Shown: one piece after another, positions 18,650-26,887 of the stretch
How positions within the stretch are numbered: the stretch's first letter is position 1
Layout of the letters: every line of letters begins with the position of its first letter
Source of the DNA: Pedobacter gandavensis
Lineage (GTDB): Bacteria; Bacteroidota; Bacteroidia; Sphingobacteriales; Sphingobacteriaceae
NCBI RefSeq assembly: GCF_014172405.1
Contig: NZ_WNXC01000001.1
Location: 806,001 to 870,000 of the forward strand
Direction: 5' to 3'
Length of the DNA: 64,000 nucleotides
Position numbers and translations under genes: made by a program
Notes under the pieces: generated by a model
What the model saw: the letters and a program-made list of their open reading frames with translations, nothing else
Database searches by the model: none
What the model was told of the DNA's origin: nothing

Positions 18650-20539
18650 CTACCAGCCTATACCGTAATCTTCACCGTGATTGCTAGATCCGCCCCAAAG
18701 ACTGCCATGTTTCCAGTCGAAATAAATAGCATTAATTGGGCCACTGGTTCGCGCCCCAAAGCTCAATATATAACCCATCTCCTGCAGTGCTTCTCTTGTA
18801 GCTGATGGGGTATTGTTGTTTAGTAAAATCTGTCCGGGTTTTGGCATCCGGTCTTCAGTTTTTGTTCCTCCTAAAGATAGCCAGAGTTGGTTCGTATTGA
18901 TATTTGCTGCTTCTGTAGCCTGCTGAACATTCATTCCAAACTCCGTCACATTTAAGAAAAACTGCAGGAGGTTTTGATCCTGTGTATCCCCACCCTGTAC
19001 AGCAGATGCCAAAAACGGTTTCCCATCTTTTAGCGCCATGGATGGCGACAAAGTTACCCTTGGTCTTTTACCAGGTGCCAGCACATTAAAAGGGTTCAAT
19101 GCACTATCTAGCACAAAGCTTTGCATTCTTTGGCTCATCCCAATCCCTGTTTCACCAGCAATACAAGCCGGAAGCCATCCGCCACTAGGTGTAACGGAAA
19201 CCACCCAACCTTCTTTATCTGCAGCTTCAATAGAGGTTGTCCCCAGCAGCAATCGTTCTTGATAAACGTCATCTGAAGAAGTGTTGATTTTCCCCAAGTC
19301 ATGCTTTGGTGCAAAATTTCTTTTTGTCGTATCCATTTCGTAGCCTCTTTGTTGAAGGAGATTTAGGTAAGGATTTGTTTTGCCTTCAAAGGGATATGGG
19401 TTCCCCGGTCCTATGTTCGTGTTATTTTTATCGTATTGGATCAGTTTAGCACGTTCTTTTGCATAATCCTTGCTCAACAATCCTTGAATTGGCCCTTTGG
19501 GCATAGTTGTAGGATCTCCGTAATAGAAATCACGGTCGGCAAAGGAAAGATTCATGGCTTGATAGAGGGTGTGGATATATTTCGGACTGTTATAGCCCAT
19601 CCCTTTCAGGTCAAAATTCTCCAAAATATTTAAAGCCTGTAACATCACCGGCCCTTGTGTCCATTGCTGCAATTTGAATACATCAATGCCTTTATAATTG
19701 ACTTGTAGTGGTTCTTCTTGTAATGGTTTCCAGTTCGCCAGATCCTTCATGGTAATCAGCCCGCCTTGTTCCTGAGCGCCACGTACAAACTCCTTTGCGA
19801 TGTCACCTTTATAAAAACGGTCATAAGCTGCCATTAAAGCTTCTTTCCTGGTTTTTCCTTGCTTCAAAGCTTTACTTTCCGCCTCTACCATCTTCGTTAA
19901 TGTGGCTAAAAGATCCTTTTGGACAAAGATCTCCCCTGCTTCTGGTGCTTCTCTTTTCTCCCCTGGATGTGTAAGAAATACCTTTTTACTATATGGCCAT
20001 TGGTTGATGTGTTCTTTCCCTTTTTCTATGCTATTTGCTGCCTGTGCCTCTATGGGGTAACCGGCAGCCATTTTCATGGCTGGTTCCAGCACCTGTTTTA
20101 AGCTGAGTTTTCCATAATTGACCAACATATAGATTAACCCACCTGGTGTTCCTGGAGTTGTTGCAGCTAAAGGCCCATATTCCGGGGGGAAATTATAGCC
20201 CTTACTTTTAAAGAATTCTATGGTTGCCCCTGTTGGCGCTACACCCATCGCATTTATTGCGATCACTTTTTTCGTTTTGGGATTGTAAATCAGGGCTTGT
20301 GTTTCCCCTCCCCAGCTGAGTGTGTCCCACATGGTACAAGTAGCAGCCAGCATCGCACAAGCGGCATCAACTGCATTTCCTCCTTTTTGAAAAGTCATTG
20401 CGCCAGCCGTTGCGGCTAATGGCTTCCCGGTAATCGCCATCCAGTTCCGTCCATACAAGATCGGTTTTTGAGTTTGTTGTGCCGATAAGGACAATATGGA
20501 ACCTGCGGAAATACAGAGTACGGAAAATAAATGTTTCAT
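18650..20539 (-). CDS. Gamma-glutamyltransferase-family Ntn-hydrolase
   Basis: 629 residues with an N-terminal signal peptide (cleavage near SLSAQQ), so periplasmic. The GGT pattern is clear: GGNAVDAACAMLAATC, TPGTPGGLIYMLVNYGKLSL, and the self-cleavage site LLGTTS, where Thr434 would become the nucleophile of the small subunit. The later block is SAVQGGDTQDQNLLQF, resembling the GGDxQxQ form of YwrD-like and acylase-like members and not the PGGSRI form of classical glutathione-degrading GGT. It may therefore hydrolyse a different gamma-glutamyl or amide substrate. It is a single gene on the minus strand; an MFS exporter lies 113 bases upstream on the same strand. Confidence 0.85.
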   Translation of the reverse strand: MKHLFSVLCISAGSILSLSAQQTQKPILYGRNWMAITGKPLAATAGAMTFQKGGNAVDAACAMLAATCTMWDTLSWGGETQALIYNPKTKKVIAINAMGVAPTGATIEFFKSKGYNFPPEYGPLAATTPGTPGGLIYMLVNYGKLSLKQVLEPAMKMAAGYPIEAQAANSIEKGKEHINQWPYSKKVFLTHPGEKREAPEAGEIFVQKDLLATLTKMVEAESKALKQGKTRKEALMAAYDRFYKGDIAKEFVRGAQEQGGLITMKDLANWKPLQEEPLQVNYKGIDVFKLQQWTQGPVMLQALNILENFDLKGMGYNSPKYIHTLYQAMNLSFADRDFYYGDPTTMPKGPIQGLLSKDYAKERAKLIQYDKNNTNIGPGNPYPFEGKTNPYLNLLQQRGYEMDTTKRNFAPKHDLGKINTSSDDVYQERLLLGTTSIEAADKEGWVVSVTPSGGWLPACIAGETGIGMSQRMQSFVLDSALNPFNVLAPGKRPRVTLSPSMALKDGKPFLASAVQGGDTQDQNLLQFFLNVTEFGMNVQQATEAANINTNQLWLSLGGTKTEDRMPKPGQILLNNNTPSATREALQEMGYILSFGARTSGPINAIYFDWKHGSLWGGSSNHGEDYGIGW

Positions 20540-20652
20540 ATTAATGGGATCAGGTTTTAAAACTACTTATTTTAAAAAGCGGATCAAAGGACAATATTCC
20601 CGCTAAGCTGGTATGAAAAAACCTGATGCGTAAGCAAATCCCATGGATGCGC

Positions 20653-21909
20653 TTAGGTAGAAATAGCGTTGGCTTTAATGCTGACTTGGAGCTGGGCTTT
20701 CCTTTCTTTTGCTTTTCTCAGGAAACGCAAAAGCAGCAGGCCAATCAACAAAGCAATAAATCCCTGGATCATCACTGTATCTGGTGTACCAATCAATTGA
20801 GAAAGGTATCCGATCAGCAGGCCTCCCAGTGGTTGCATTCCAAAAAATGCCATTGCATAAAAACTAATCACCCGACCACGCATCGCTGGATCTACCGTAG
20901 TCTGAATCAGCGTATTGCTTATGGTGATTTGTGCCATCATACCAAAGCCGGAAACTGCTGCAAAAACTAAAGCTATAGGATAATAGGTCGTATGAGAGAA
21001 CAAAACCAGTCCGGCGCCAAAAACAAGTGTGCTGATCGCCAAAATCTTTCTTAAGTTTCTCCCGGGTTTCAGAGAGGCTAGAAAGATTGCTCCACAAAAT
21101 GCCCCGAGACCAATCACACTATCAATCACCCCAAAGGTAGAGGCGGTTCCTTTAAAAATATCCTTGGCATAGACCGGGATCAACGTGCTGAATGGCAAAA
21201 CAAGCAAACTAATCAAGGCCAACATGATCAACACCAATAAAATTGACGGTGTTCTTTTGATATACTGGAACCCTTCTTTTAGCTCTCCAAATATATTCTT
21301 TGTATGTGCAACAACGGTAAATTTCGGCAAGCGCATCATCAGTAAGGAACCGATCACGGCGATAAAACTAAGCGCATTCATACCAAAACAAATGTCTTCT
21401 CCGAACTTTTCCAGTGCTAAACCTGCGAGACCCGGACCTATCAGTCTGGAAAGGTTAACCATTGAGGAATTTAAGGCAAGGGCATTGGGTAAATCGGATT
21501 TATCCTCCACCATTTCATAGACCAATGATTGTCTGGCAGGAACATCAAAAGCATTAATCAACCCCAATAAAGCACTTAAGGCAATAATTTCCCACACAGA
21601 ATAATGTTTAAAGAAGATCAGTAAAGTGAGGAGTATGGCCTGGATCATGGAAGCGACTTGCGTGATCAGCAGCAGTTTATAGCGATTGTACCTGTCGGCA
21701 GCTACCCCTCCAATAAAAGAAAAAACAAAGGAAGGAAACAGACTGGCAAAAAGCGTCAGTCCCAACATAAAGTTAGAATGAGTTTTCTCATAAATTACCC
21801 AGCTAACAGCGGTTTTTTGCATCCATGTCCCAATTAAAGAAACGGACTGTCCTGTAAAATACAATCTATAGTTACGACTTTTGAACGCGTTAAAGGTGGT
21901 GATATTCAT
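20653..21909 (-). CDS. MFS transporter (EntS/MFS_3-type exporter)
   Basis: 418 residues with about 12 hydrophobic helices. The start NAFKSRNYRLYFTGQSVSLI with GTWMQKTAVSWVIYEKT is typical of the MFS_3/enterobactin-exporter-like group, and the loop 2-3 motif GGVAADRYNRYKLLL is the MFS motif A. Members export siderophores, drugs or metabolites with proton exchange across the inner membrane. The cargo cannot be told. It is divergent from a membrane-bound AraC-type regulator, 150 bases away, but no regulatory link can be shown. A Ser/Ala-rich C-terminal tail follows the last helix. Confidence 0.85.
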   Translation of the reverse strand: MNITTFNAFKSRNYRLYFTGQSVSLIGTWMQKTAVSWVIYEKTHSNFMLGLTLFASLFPSFVFSFIGGVAADRYNRYKLLLITQVASMIQAILLTLLIFFKHYSVWEIIALSALLGLINAFDVPARQSLVYEMVEDKSDLPNALALNSSMVNLSRLIGPGLAGLALEKFGEDICFGMNALSFIAVIGSLLMMRLPKFTVVAHTKNIFGELKEGFQYIKRTPSILLVLIMLALISLLVLPFSTLIPVYAKDIFKGTASTFGVIDSVIGLGAFCGAIFLASLKPGRNLRKILAISTLVFGAGLVLFSHTTYYPIALVFAAVSGFGMMAQITISNTLIQTTVDPAMRGRVISFYAMAFFGMQPLGGLLIGYLSQLIGTPDTVMIQGFIALLIGLLLLRFLRKAKERKAQLQVSIKANAIST

Positions 21910-22059
21910 AATTATACAGACGCCGGCGGATCGAAATGGTCTGATCGGACAATGTAAGAAACATTACAGAAATTGAGCCAAAAATGAAAGCGTATTAAAG
22001 CTTTTACTTGCTTATCACATTTAATGTTTTATATTGGTATTCATGACCAATAACGCTTG

Positions 22060-23250
22060 ATGCTTCTTAAATCCATCATTTTCACAGGCAGTATTCAAGG
22101 ATTATTTTTAATCCTTCTATTAAAAACAAAAAAAGCAAACTCCTACCCAGATAGGATTCTGATGCTATGGCTTGCCATTATTTCTATTCAATTGATGTTC
22201 TATTATGATAGTTTATCAAATGATCCCTTAACGCCTGGATTATTGAAAATACTAGCCTTTTCTCTTCCGCTTCTTAACTCGGCAATCTTTTATCTTTACA
22301 TCAAATCGCTGGCTTTTGGTTGGGAATTCGAAAAAAAAACCTGGATTCATGTTTTACCTTACCTATTTTTTAATGCCCTCAGTTTCTCCATTTATTTCTT
22401 ATGGCCGGGAGGAATTGAGATACATTATGGATTTCCGCGTTTTAGCACTGCCATACCACCAATCTTGGGTCAAACAGTGACTATGATGATGGCCTTAGTA
22501 CCAGCATATTATATATACAAGAGTTTTCAGGCCGTAAAAAGGTATCAAAAACTACTTCCTGATCATTATTCCTATACAGAAAAGATTAATCTGACTTGGC
22601 TTAAATGGATTATGCTTTCCCTGGTTATTCTTTTTGTTGTTCTCTTTTTGGTTATAAAATATGGGATAGTTCTGGGCCTACTTCAACCAGAGAATTTATT
22701 TGCGGTGGTAGGGAGTGTGCTTTCCTTTTATGTTTTTTTTATTGGTTATGCGGGCCTAAGGCAAACGACCAATCTTTCAAATATTGGCATAAAAAACAGC
22801 ATAACGAACGAATTAACCACAAAAGAGAGCTATAAAAAGTCAGGAATTACTGAGCTGCAATCTGATCAGCTTTTTAAGCAACTTAGCGTTCATATGGAAA
22901 ATCAAAAACCTTTTTTAGATGAAGCACTAAGTCTAAGCATACTCGCAGAACAGTTGGAGGTAACCGCAAATCAACTCTCCCAGGTCATCAATCAACAGGC
23001 AGGTACTAACTTTTTTAATTATGTAAACGGGTATCGAATTGCCATGGCAAAACAGCGATTAGCAGACCCTGCCTTTACACACTTTTCCATTCTTGGTATT
23101 GCCTATGACTGTGGCTTTCGTTCCAAATCTTCATTTAACAAGCTCTTTAAAGAGCAGACCAATACCACTCCTTCAGAATACCAAAAGTTATCAAAAACGC
23201 TTCTCAAGGAGTCCGAGCCTACCTTTCAGGACGTCAGGCGACCAAATTAG
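22060..23250 (+). CDS. AraC-family regulator with N-terminal membrane domain
   Basis: 396 residues from ATG 22060, directly after an in-frame TTG. The first 230 residues form about seven hydrophobic helices (SIIFTGSIQGLFLILLL onward), followed by a linker and a C-terminal AraC DNA-binding domain (about 285-380: LSILAEQLEVTANQLSQVIN; GIAYDCGFRSKSSFNKLFKE with TTPSEYQK). This architecture is common in Bacteroidetes and suggests sensing at the inner membrane and direct transcription control. It is 32 bases upstream of a small membrane protein on the same strand, which is probably co-transcribed, and divergent from the MFS gene. Confidence 0.88.
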   Translation: MLLKSIIFTGSIQGLFLILLLKTKKANSYPDRILMLWLAIISIQLMFYYDSLSNDPLTPGLLKILAFSLPLLNSAIFYLYIKSLAFGWEFEKKTWIHVLPYLFFNALSFSIYFLWPGGIEIHYGFPRFSTAIPPILGQTVTMMMALVPAYYIYKSFQAVKRYQKLLPDHYSYTEKINLTWLKWIMLSLVILFVVLFLVIKYGIVLGLLQPENLFAVVGSVLSFYVFFIGYAGLRQTTNLSNIGIKNSITNELTTKESYKKSGITELQSDQLFKQLSVHMENQKPFLDEALSLSILAEQLEVTANQLSQVINQQAGTNFFNYVNGYRIAMAKQRLADPAFTHFSILGIAYDCGFRSKSSFNKLFKEQTNTTPSEYQKLSKTLLKESEPTFQDVRRPN

Positions 23251-23282
23251 GCTTTCATTTGCGTCATTAAACTATAAAACAA

Positions 23283-23942
23283 ATGACGATCACACTTACT
23301 AATTGGCTTCATCAAATCAACATTTCCATCCACATCGCCTGTGGATGTTTGGCATTACTCTTTGGATGCTTTGCAATCTTAATAAGTAAAAGAAGTACCC
23401 TTCATCAAAAGAGTGGCAAATTGTTTCTTTGCTTTCTTCTGGTCGTGATTTTAACAGGCTTAATTGCGGTCTTTTTTTTTCAAAGGAATACATTTTTGCT
23501 AGTCATTACAGTCCTCAGTGGTTATCTTGGTTATTCTGGTTATCGTACCTTACAGACAAAATCCAACCTTCCGAAAACCCCTGACATTGTAATTGCACTA
23601 CTCTCCTTAGCTAGCCTTGGTTATTTCTTATATTATTTTAAGCGTTCTGGTATGATCTGGGATCCGATGATCATCTATAGCACCATGGGCTATCTCATCC
23701 TAATTGTCTCCTATGACCTGGGCAGGTATTTTATCCCTAAGTCTAGATATGGCAAATTATGGCTTTATGAGCATATCTTAAAAATGATCAGTGCCTTCAG
23801 TGCTATTTTATCAGCTTTTACCGGAACTGTATTCGCTCAATACCATCCATATAGTCAATTTTTACCTTCTATCTTAGGAGCAATGGTAGCCACGGCATTT
23901 ATGTTGGTCACCTATCATAAAAACAGACAAGCGACTACATAA
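23283..23942 (+). CDS. Small polytopic membrane protein (DUF2306-like), hypothetical
   Basis: 219 residues with six or seven hydrophobic helices: an opening HIACGCLALLFGCFAILIS, then LHQKSGKLFLCFLLVVILTG. The His-Gly/His-Gln-Lys pattern around the first loop recalls DUF2306-type bacterial membrane proteins, but the match is by eye and weak. The C-terminal EHILKMISAFSAILSAFTGT and final helices are also hydrophobic. No catalytic motif is seen. It follows the membrane AraC regulator by 32 bases and is closed by a bidirectional terminator at 23952-23992, suggesting a two-gene unit. Confidence 0.6.
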   Translation: MTITLTNWLHQINISIHIACGCLALLFGCFAILISKRSTLHQKSGKLFLCFLLVVILTGLIAVFFFQRNTFLLVITVLSGYLGYSGYRTLQTKSNLPKTPDIVIALLSLASLGYFLYYFKRSGMIWDPMIIYSTMGYLILIVSYDLGRYFIPKSRYGKLWLYEHILKMISAFSAILSAFTGTVFAQYHPYSQFLPSILGAMVATAFMLVTYHKNRQATT

Positions 23943-23951
23943 AGTTGATAT

Positions 23952-23992
23952 AAAAAGAAACCCTTTTGAAAGTATCAAAAGGGTTTCTTTTT
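23952..23992. terminator. Bidirectional terminator between convergent genes
   Basis: AAAAAGAAACCCTTTTGA pairs exactly with TCAAAAGGGTTTCTTTTT around a 5-base loop, with A and T tracts on the two sides. It serves the plus-strand membrane protein gene and the minus-strand DUF6515 gene. Confidence 0.9.
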
Positions 23993-24010
23993 GTGATTTT
24001 AAACCGCGTT

Positions 24011-24973
24011 TTATTTCTCTATTTCAAGCGGCTCATTATCCAATCCGATTACTTTAAAGCTGACTTTATTGCCATCAACCAATTTTTCATAGTAAACACC
24101 ATCAGGGCTTACGTAATAAACCGCACCTTTAATTAGTATTTCTCTTGAATCCTCAGGCAATTGATCTACAATATCACCAATTTGAGCTGAAGGATTCACA
24201 TATATTGTTTTTCCATCAGTATTCAGAACACCATCTTTACCAGCTACCACATAAACCTGTTTTCCGTCTGCATTCTGAACAGATGAGTAATAAACGCCTT
24301 TACTTTCATAATAGGTTTGTCCATTAATCACCACTTCTTTTGAATCATTAGGAAGTGTAGGAACTTCTGCACCTACCGGAGGTACAACCACTTTATATTC
24401 CTTATCGTATTGTTTGTAAAACAATCCATCAGAATAGTAAAAACGGTCAGAACCAAAATAAAGCGGGTAATAGCCAAAAGGCAAGACGTTAATACTTAAA
24501 CCAAGATAAGGTCTGTAGTAATTATAATAACCATAATGAGGTCTATAATACGGCCTGTAATGAGGTCTATAACCTGGTCTGTAACCGGGTCTGTAATCTG
24601 GCCTATAGCCTGGTCTGTAGTTATTTCCTGGACGGTATCCAGGTCTATTTGGCCTGTAATCCGGCCTATAGCTAGGTCTGTTTCCTACTGAAGGTCTATC
24701 ACCCACAGAAGGTCTGTCACCTACTGAAGGCCTGTTACCAACCGAAGGTCTATTGCCTCCAGATGGGGTACCTATAGAAGGCCTGTTTCCTCCTGAAGGT
24801 CTATTTATTGATGGTCTGCTACCTCCATTTGATGGCCTACTCACTGATGGTCTGCTACCGCCTCCACCTGATGGCCTCTCGCCTCTTTGGGCAGAAACAT
24901 CTGTTGTAGTGATTCCGCTAGTTAATAAAACGGCTCCTGCAACGACAAACGATTTAAACCATGAACTTTTCAT
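24011..24973 (-). CDS. DUF6515-type exported protein with Arg/Pro/Gly/Tyr repeats
   Basis: 320 residues with a signal peptide (cleavage near TTTDVSAQ). Residues about 30-100 are GGSRPS/NRPSVG-type repeats, residues about 100-150 are YRP-rich repeats (PGYRPDYRPGYRPGYRP) ending in a Tyr-rich stretch. The C-terminal half has a DUF6515 module (GYYPLYFGSDRFYYSDGLFY; VVPPVGAEVPTLP) and two similar copies of a P-[NE]-DS-[KR]-E-[VI]-x-I-x-G-x-x-YY unit (about 211-245 and 273-305). The protein probably sits in the periplasm or at the cell surface; the basic, disordered repeat part could bind polyanions or the cell wall. Function is unknown for the family. Single gene with its own terminator. Confidence 0.7.
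   Translation of the reverse strand: MKSSWFKSFVVAGAVLLTSGITTTDVSAQRGERPSGGGGSRPSVSRPSNGGSRPSINRPSGGNRPSIGTPSGGNRPSVGNRPSVGDRPSVGDRPSVGNRPSYRPDYRPNRPGYRPGNNYRPGYRPDYRPGYRPGYRPHYRPYYRPHYGYYNYYRPYLGLSINVLPFGYYPLYFGSDRFYYSDGLFYKQYDKEYKVVVPPVGAEVPTLPNDSKEVVINGQTYYESKGVYYSSVQNADGKQVYVVAGKDGVLNTDGKTIYVNPSAQIGDIVDQLPEDSREILIKGAVYYVSPDGVYYEKLVDGNKVSFKVIGLDNEPLEIEK
24520..24870 (-). repeat. Imperfect tandem repeats inside the DUF6515 gene
   Basis: Short units of 12-18 bases encoding RPSVG[ND] and [PG]YRP[DGHY] are repeated many times with silent variation. They are coding repeats, not a CRISPR array: units are adjacent, differ in length and stay in frame. Confidence 0.85.
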
Positions 24974-25125
24974 ATATTATCAAATTTTAACAGTTGGACT
25001 AGACAAGTCTAAAAAGGATTATTCACGATACAAAGAAACGAAAAAGCTGACCTACAAATGATAAAACCGCTTTATTTTTAGTAATTTGAGTCATACAGAC
25101 CCTTTTAATGTTGATCTTTTAACCT

Positions 25126-26868
25126 ATGCCTATCCTTTGGAAATACTTTAAAGAACAAAAATGGTGGGTGCTGTTGGCACTTTTCCTGGCCGCAATTGCC
25201 CAACTCCTAAGTCTAACAGATCCAATTATTTTTGGAAAGATCATAGACGAGTATGCAAGTAATCCGGGGAATAAAAGTCAGGATGAATTGGTAAAAGGAG
25301 TGCTTTATTGGCTGAGCATCGCTATTGCTATTGCTATCGCAGCAAGGATTGCTAAGGCTTTTCAGGAGTATTACACCAGATTGGCCGTTCAGCAGTTTGG
25401 GATGCAGATTTTCAATGATGGCATCCGGCAAACACTGCGGCTCTCCTTTCAGGAGTTCGAGGAAAGTCATAGTGGTGAAACTTTATCCATTCTTCAAAAA
25501 GTAAAAACCGATACCGAGCGCTTCGTCAATTCATTCATTAACATTCTCTTTTCTTCATTTGTTGGAATGGGTTTTCTCGTTTGGTATTCTATTACCAAGA
25601 ACTGGATGCTCGTACCAGTATTTGTTATTGGAATCCTGGTATTAGGCTCACTTACCGGATTATTGAGTAAGAAAATCAAAATGGTACAGCGCTCCATCAA
25701 TAGAGAAACCAATAAAATGGCAGGAGTCATTACCGAATCGCTCAGAAATATAGAACTGGTCAAAAGTCTTGGATTGACTTTCCCAGAAATCCGAAGGTTA
25801 AAATTACAGACTCAAAAGATCTACGACCTGGAGATGACAAAAACCAGGAGAGTTAGAACCCTTTCCTTTTTACAGGGAACCACCCTCAACGTACTCAAGC
25901 AATCAATTTTATTCATCTTACTCTGGCTGATTTTTCGGAATAAATTAAGCACCGGCGAGTTAATTACGATGCAATTTATCTCCACTTCCATTTTTGGGCC
26001 ATTACAGGATCTTGGAAGCATCATACTGAGCTATCGGGAAGTTGAGGCTTCCGTTCATAGTTTTGATCAATTGATGCGTAAGCCTGTGGAACGTAAGCCA
26101 GAATCACCGAGGCAAACTGGCCCTTTGCAAAATCTATCTTTTGACCAAGTCGTTTTTCGCCATAAAACAGCACAGAGCAATGCAATTGACGACATTTCTT
26201 TCCATGTCAATACCGGAGAAACCATTGCTTTTGTTGGCCCTTCAGGATCTGGTAAATCTACGCTGGTCAAGTTACTGGTTGGTTTGTACCGACCCGTTTC
26301 CGGAGCAATTTTATTTAACCAGATCCCTTCAACGGAAATCCGTTACAATGAACTTCGCCGACAAATCGGTTTCGTCACACAAGACACTCAGCTTTTCGCA
26401 GGCACGATCAGAGAGAATCTTTTATTTGTCAAAGGAGATGCAACGGACGAAGAATTACGCTTGGCACTGGATAAGGCCTCCTGCACCAATCTCCTGGCAA
26501 AATCTGAAAAAGGGATGGATACGCTATTGGGGGAAGGCGGATTAAAACTTTCCGGAGGAGAAAAACAAAGAATCTCTATTGCGCGGGCTTTATTAAGAAA
26601 TCCAAGATTACTCATTTTTGACGAGGCCACCTCCGCCCTGGATTCCCTTACGGAGGAAGAGATTACTTCTACCATACGTGACCTCTCTATGAGCAGGGAG
26701 CGGATTACTGTGGTAATTGCCCATCGGCTTTCTACGATTATGCATGCCGATGTGATCTATGTTTTGGAGAAAGGGAAGATTTCTGAGTCAGGTTCTCATG
26801 CTGAACTGCTGGAGCAAAAAGGATTATATTATGCCATGTGGCGCCAACAAGTTGGCGAAAGAAAGTGA
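25126..26868 (+). CDS. ABC exporter, fused permease and ATPase (half-transporter)
   Basis: 580 residues: an N-terminal six-helix ABC exporter membrane domain (about 15-310) and a C-terminal nucleotide-binding domain (about 340-575). The ATPase has Walker A GPSGSGKST (371-379), a Q-loop (VTQDTQLFAG), signature LSGGEKQR, Walker B LLIFDEATSALDS and the H-loop (VIAHRLSTI). It works as a homo- or heterodimer to export lipids, peptides or drugs across the inner membrane; cargo not predictable, as there is no adjacent partner. The Na+/H+ antiporter gene begins 19 bases after its stop, so they may share a transcript. Confidence 0.93.
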   Translation: MPILWKYFKEQKWWVLLALFLAAIAQLLSLTDPIIFGKIIDEYASNPGNKSQDELVKGVLYWLSIAIAIAIAARIAKAFQEYYTRLAVQQFGMQIFNDGIRQTLRLSFQEFEESHSGETLSILQKVKTDTERFVNSFINILFSSFVGMGFLVWYSITKNWMLVPVFVIGILVLGSLTGLLSKKIKMVQRSINRETNKMAGVITESLRNIELVKSLGLTFPEIRRLKLQTQKIYDLEMTKTRRVRTLSFLQGTTLNVLKQSILFILLWLIFRNKLSTGELITMQFISTSIFGPLQDLGSIILSYREVEASVHSFDQLMRKPVERKPESPRQTGPLQNLSFDQVVFRHKTAQSNAIDDISFHVNTGETIAFVGPSGSGKSTLVKLLVGLYRPVSGAILFNQIPSTEIRYNELRRQIGFVTQDTQLFAGTIRENLLFVKGDATDEELRLALDKASCTNLLAKSEKGMDTLLGEGGLKLSGGEKQRISIARALLRNPRLLIFDEATSALDSLTEEEITSTIRDLSMSRERITVVIAHRLSTIMHADVIYVLEKGKISESGSHAELLEQKGLYYAMWRQQVGERK

Positions 26869-26887
26869 TATTTTTTTACTTTTGTTT

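Noticed and set aside
20626..20970. 114-codon plus-strand frame opposite the MFS gene
   Set aside because: Antisense shadow with Gln/His/Ser-rich unnatural composition.
24520..24870. CRISPR-like array
   Set aside because: Units are adjacent, of unequal length, imperfect and in frame with a protein-coding gene; no unique spacers.
26759..26887. Upstream extension of the Na+/H+ antiporter
   Set aside because: It lies inside the ABC exporter gene in another frame and has no membrane-protein features.
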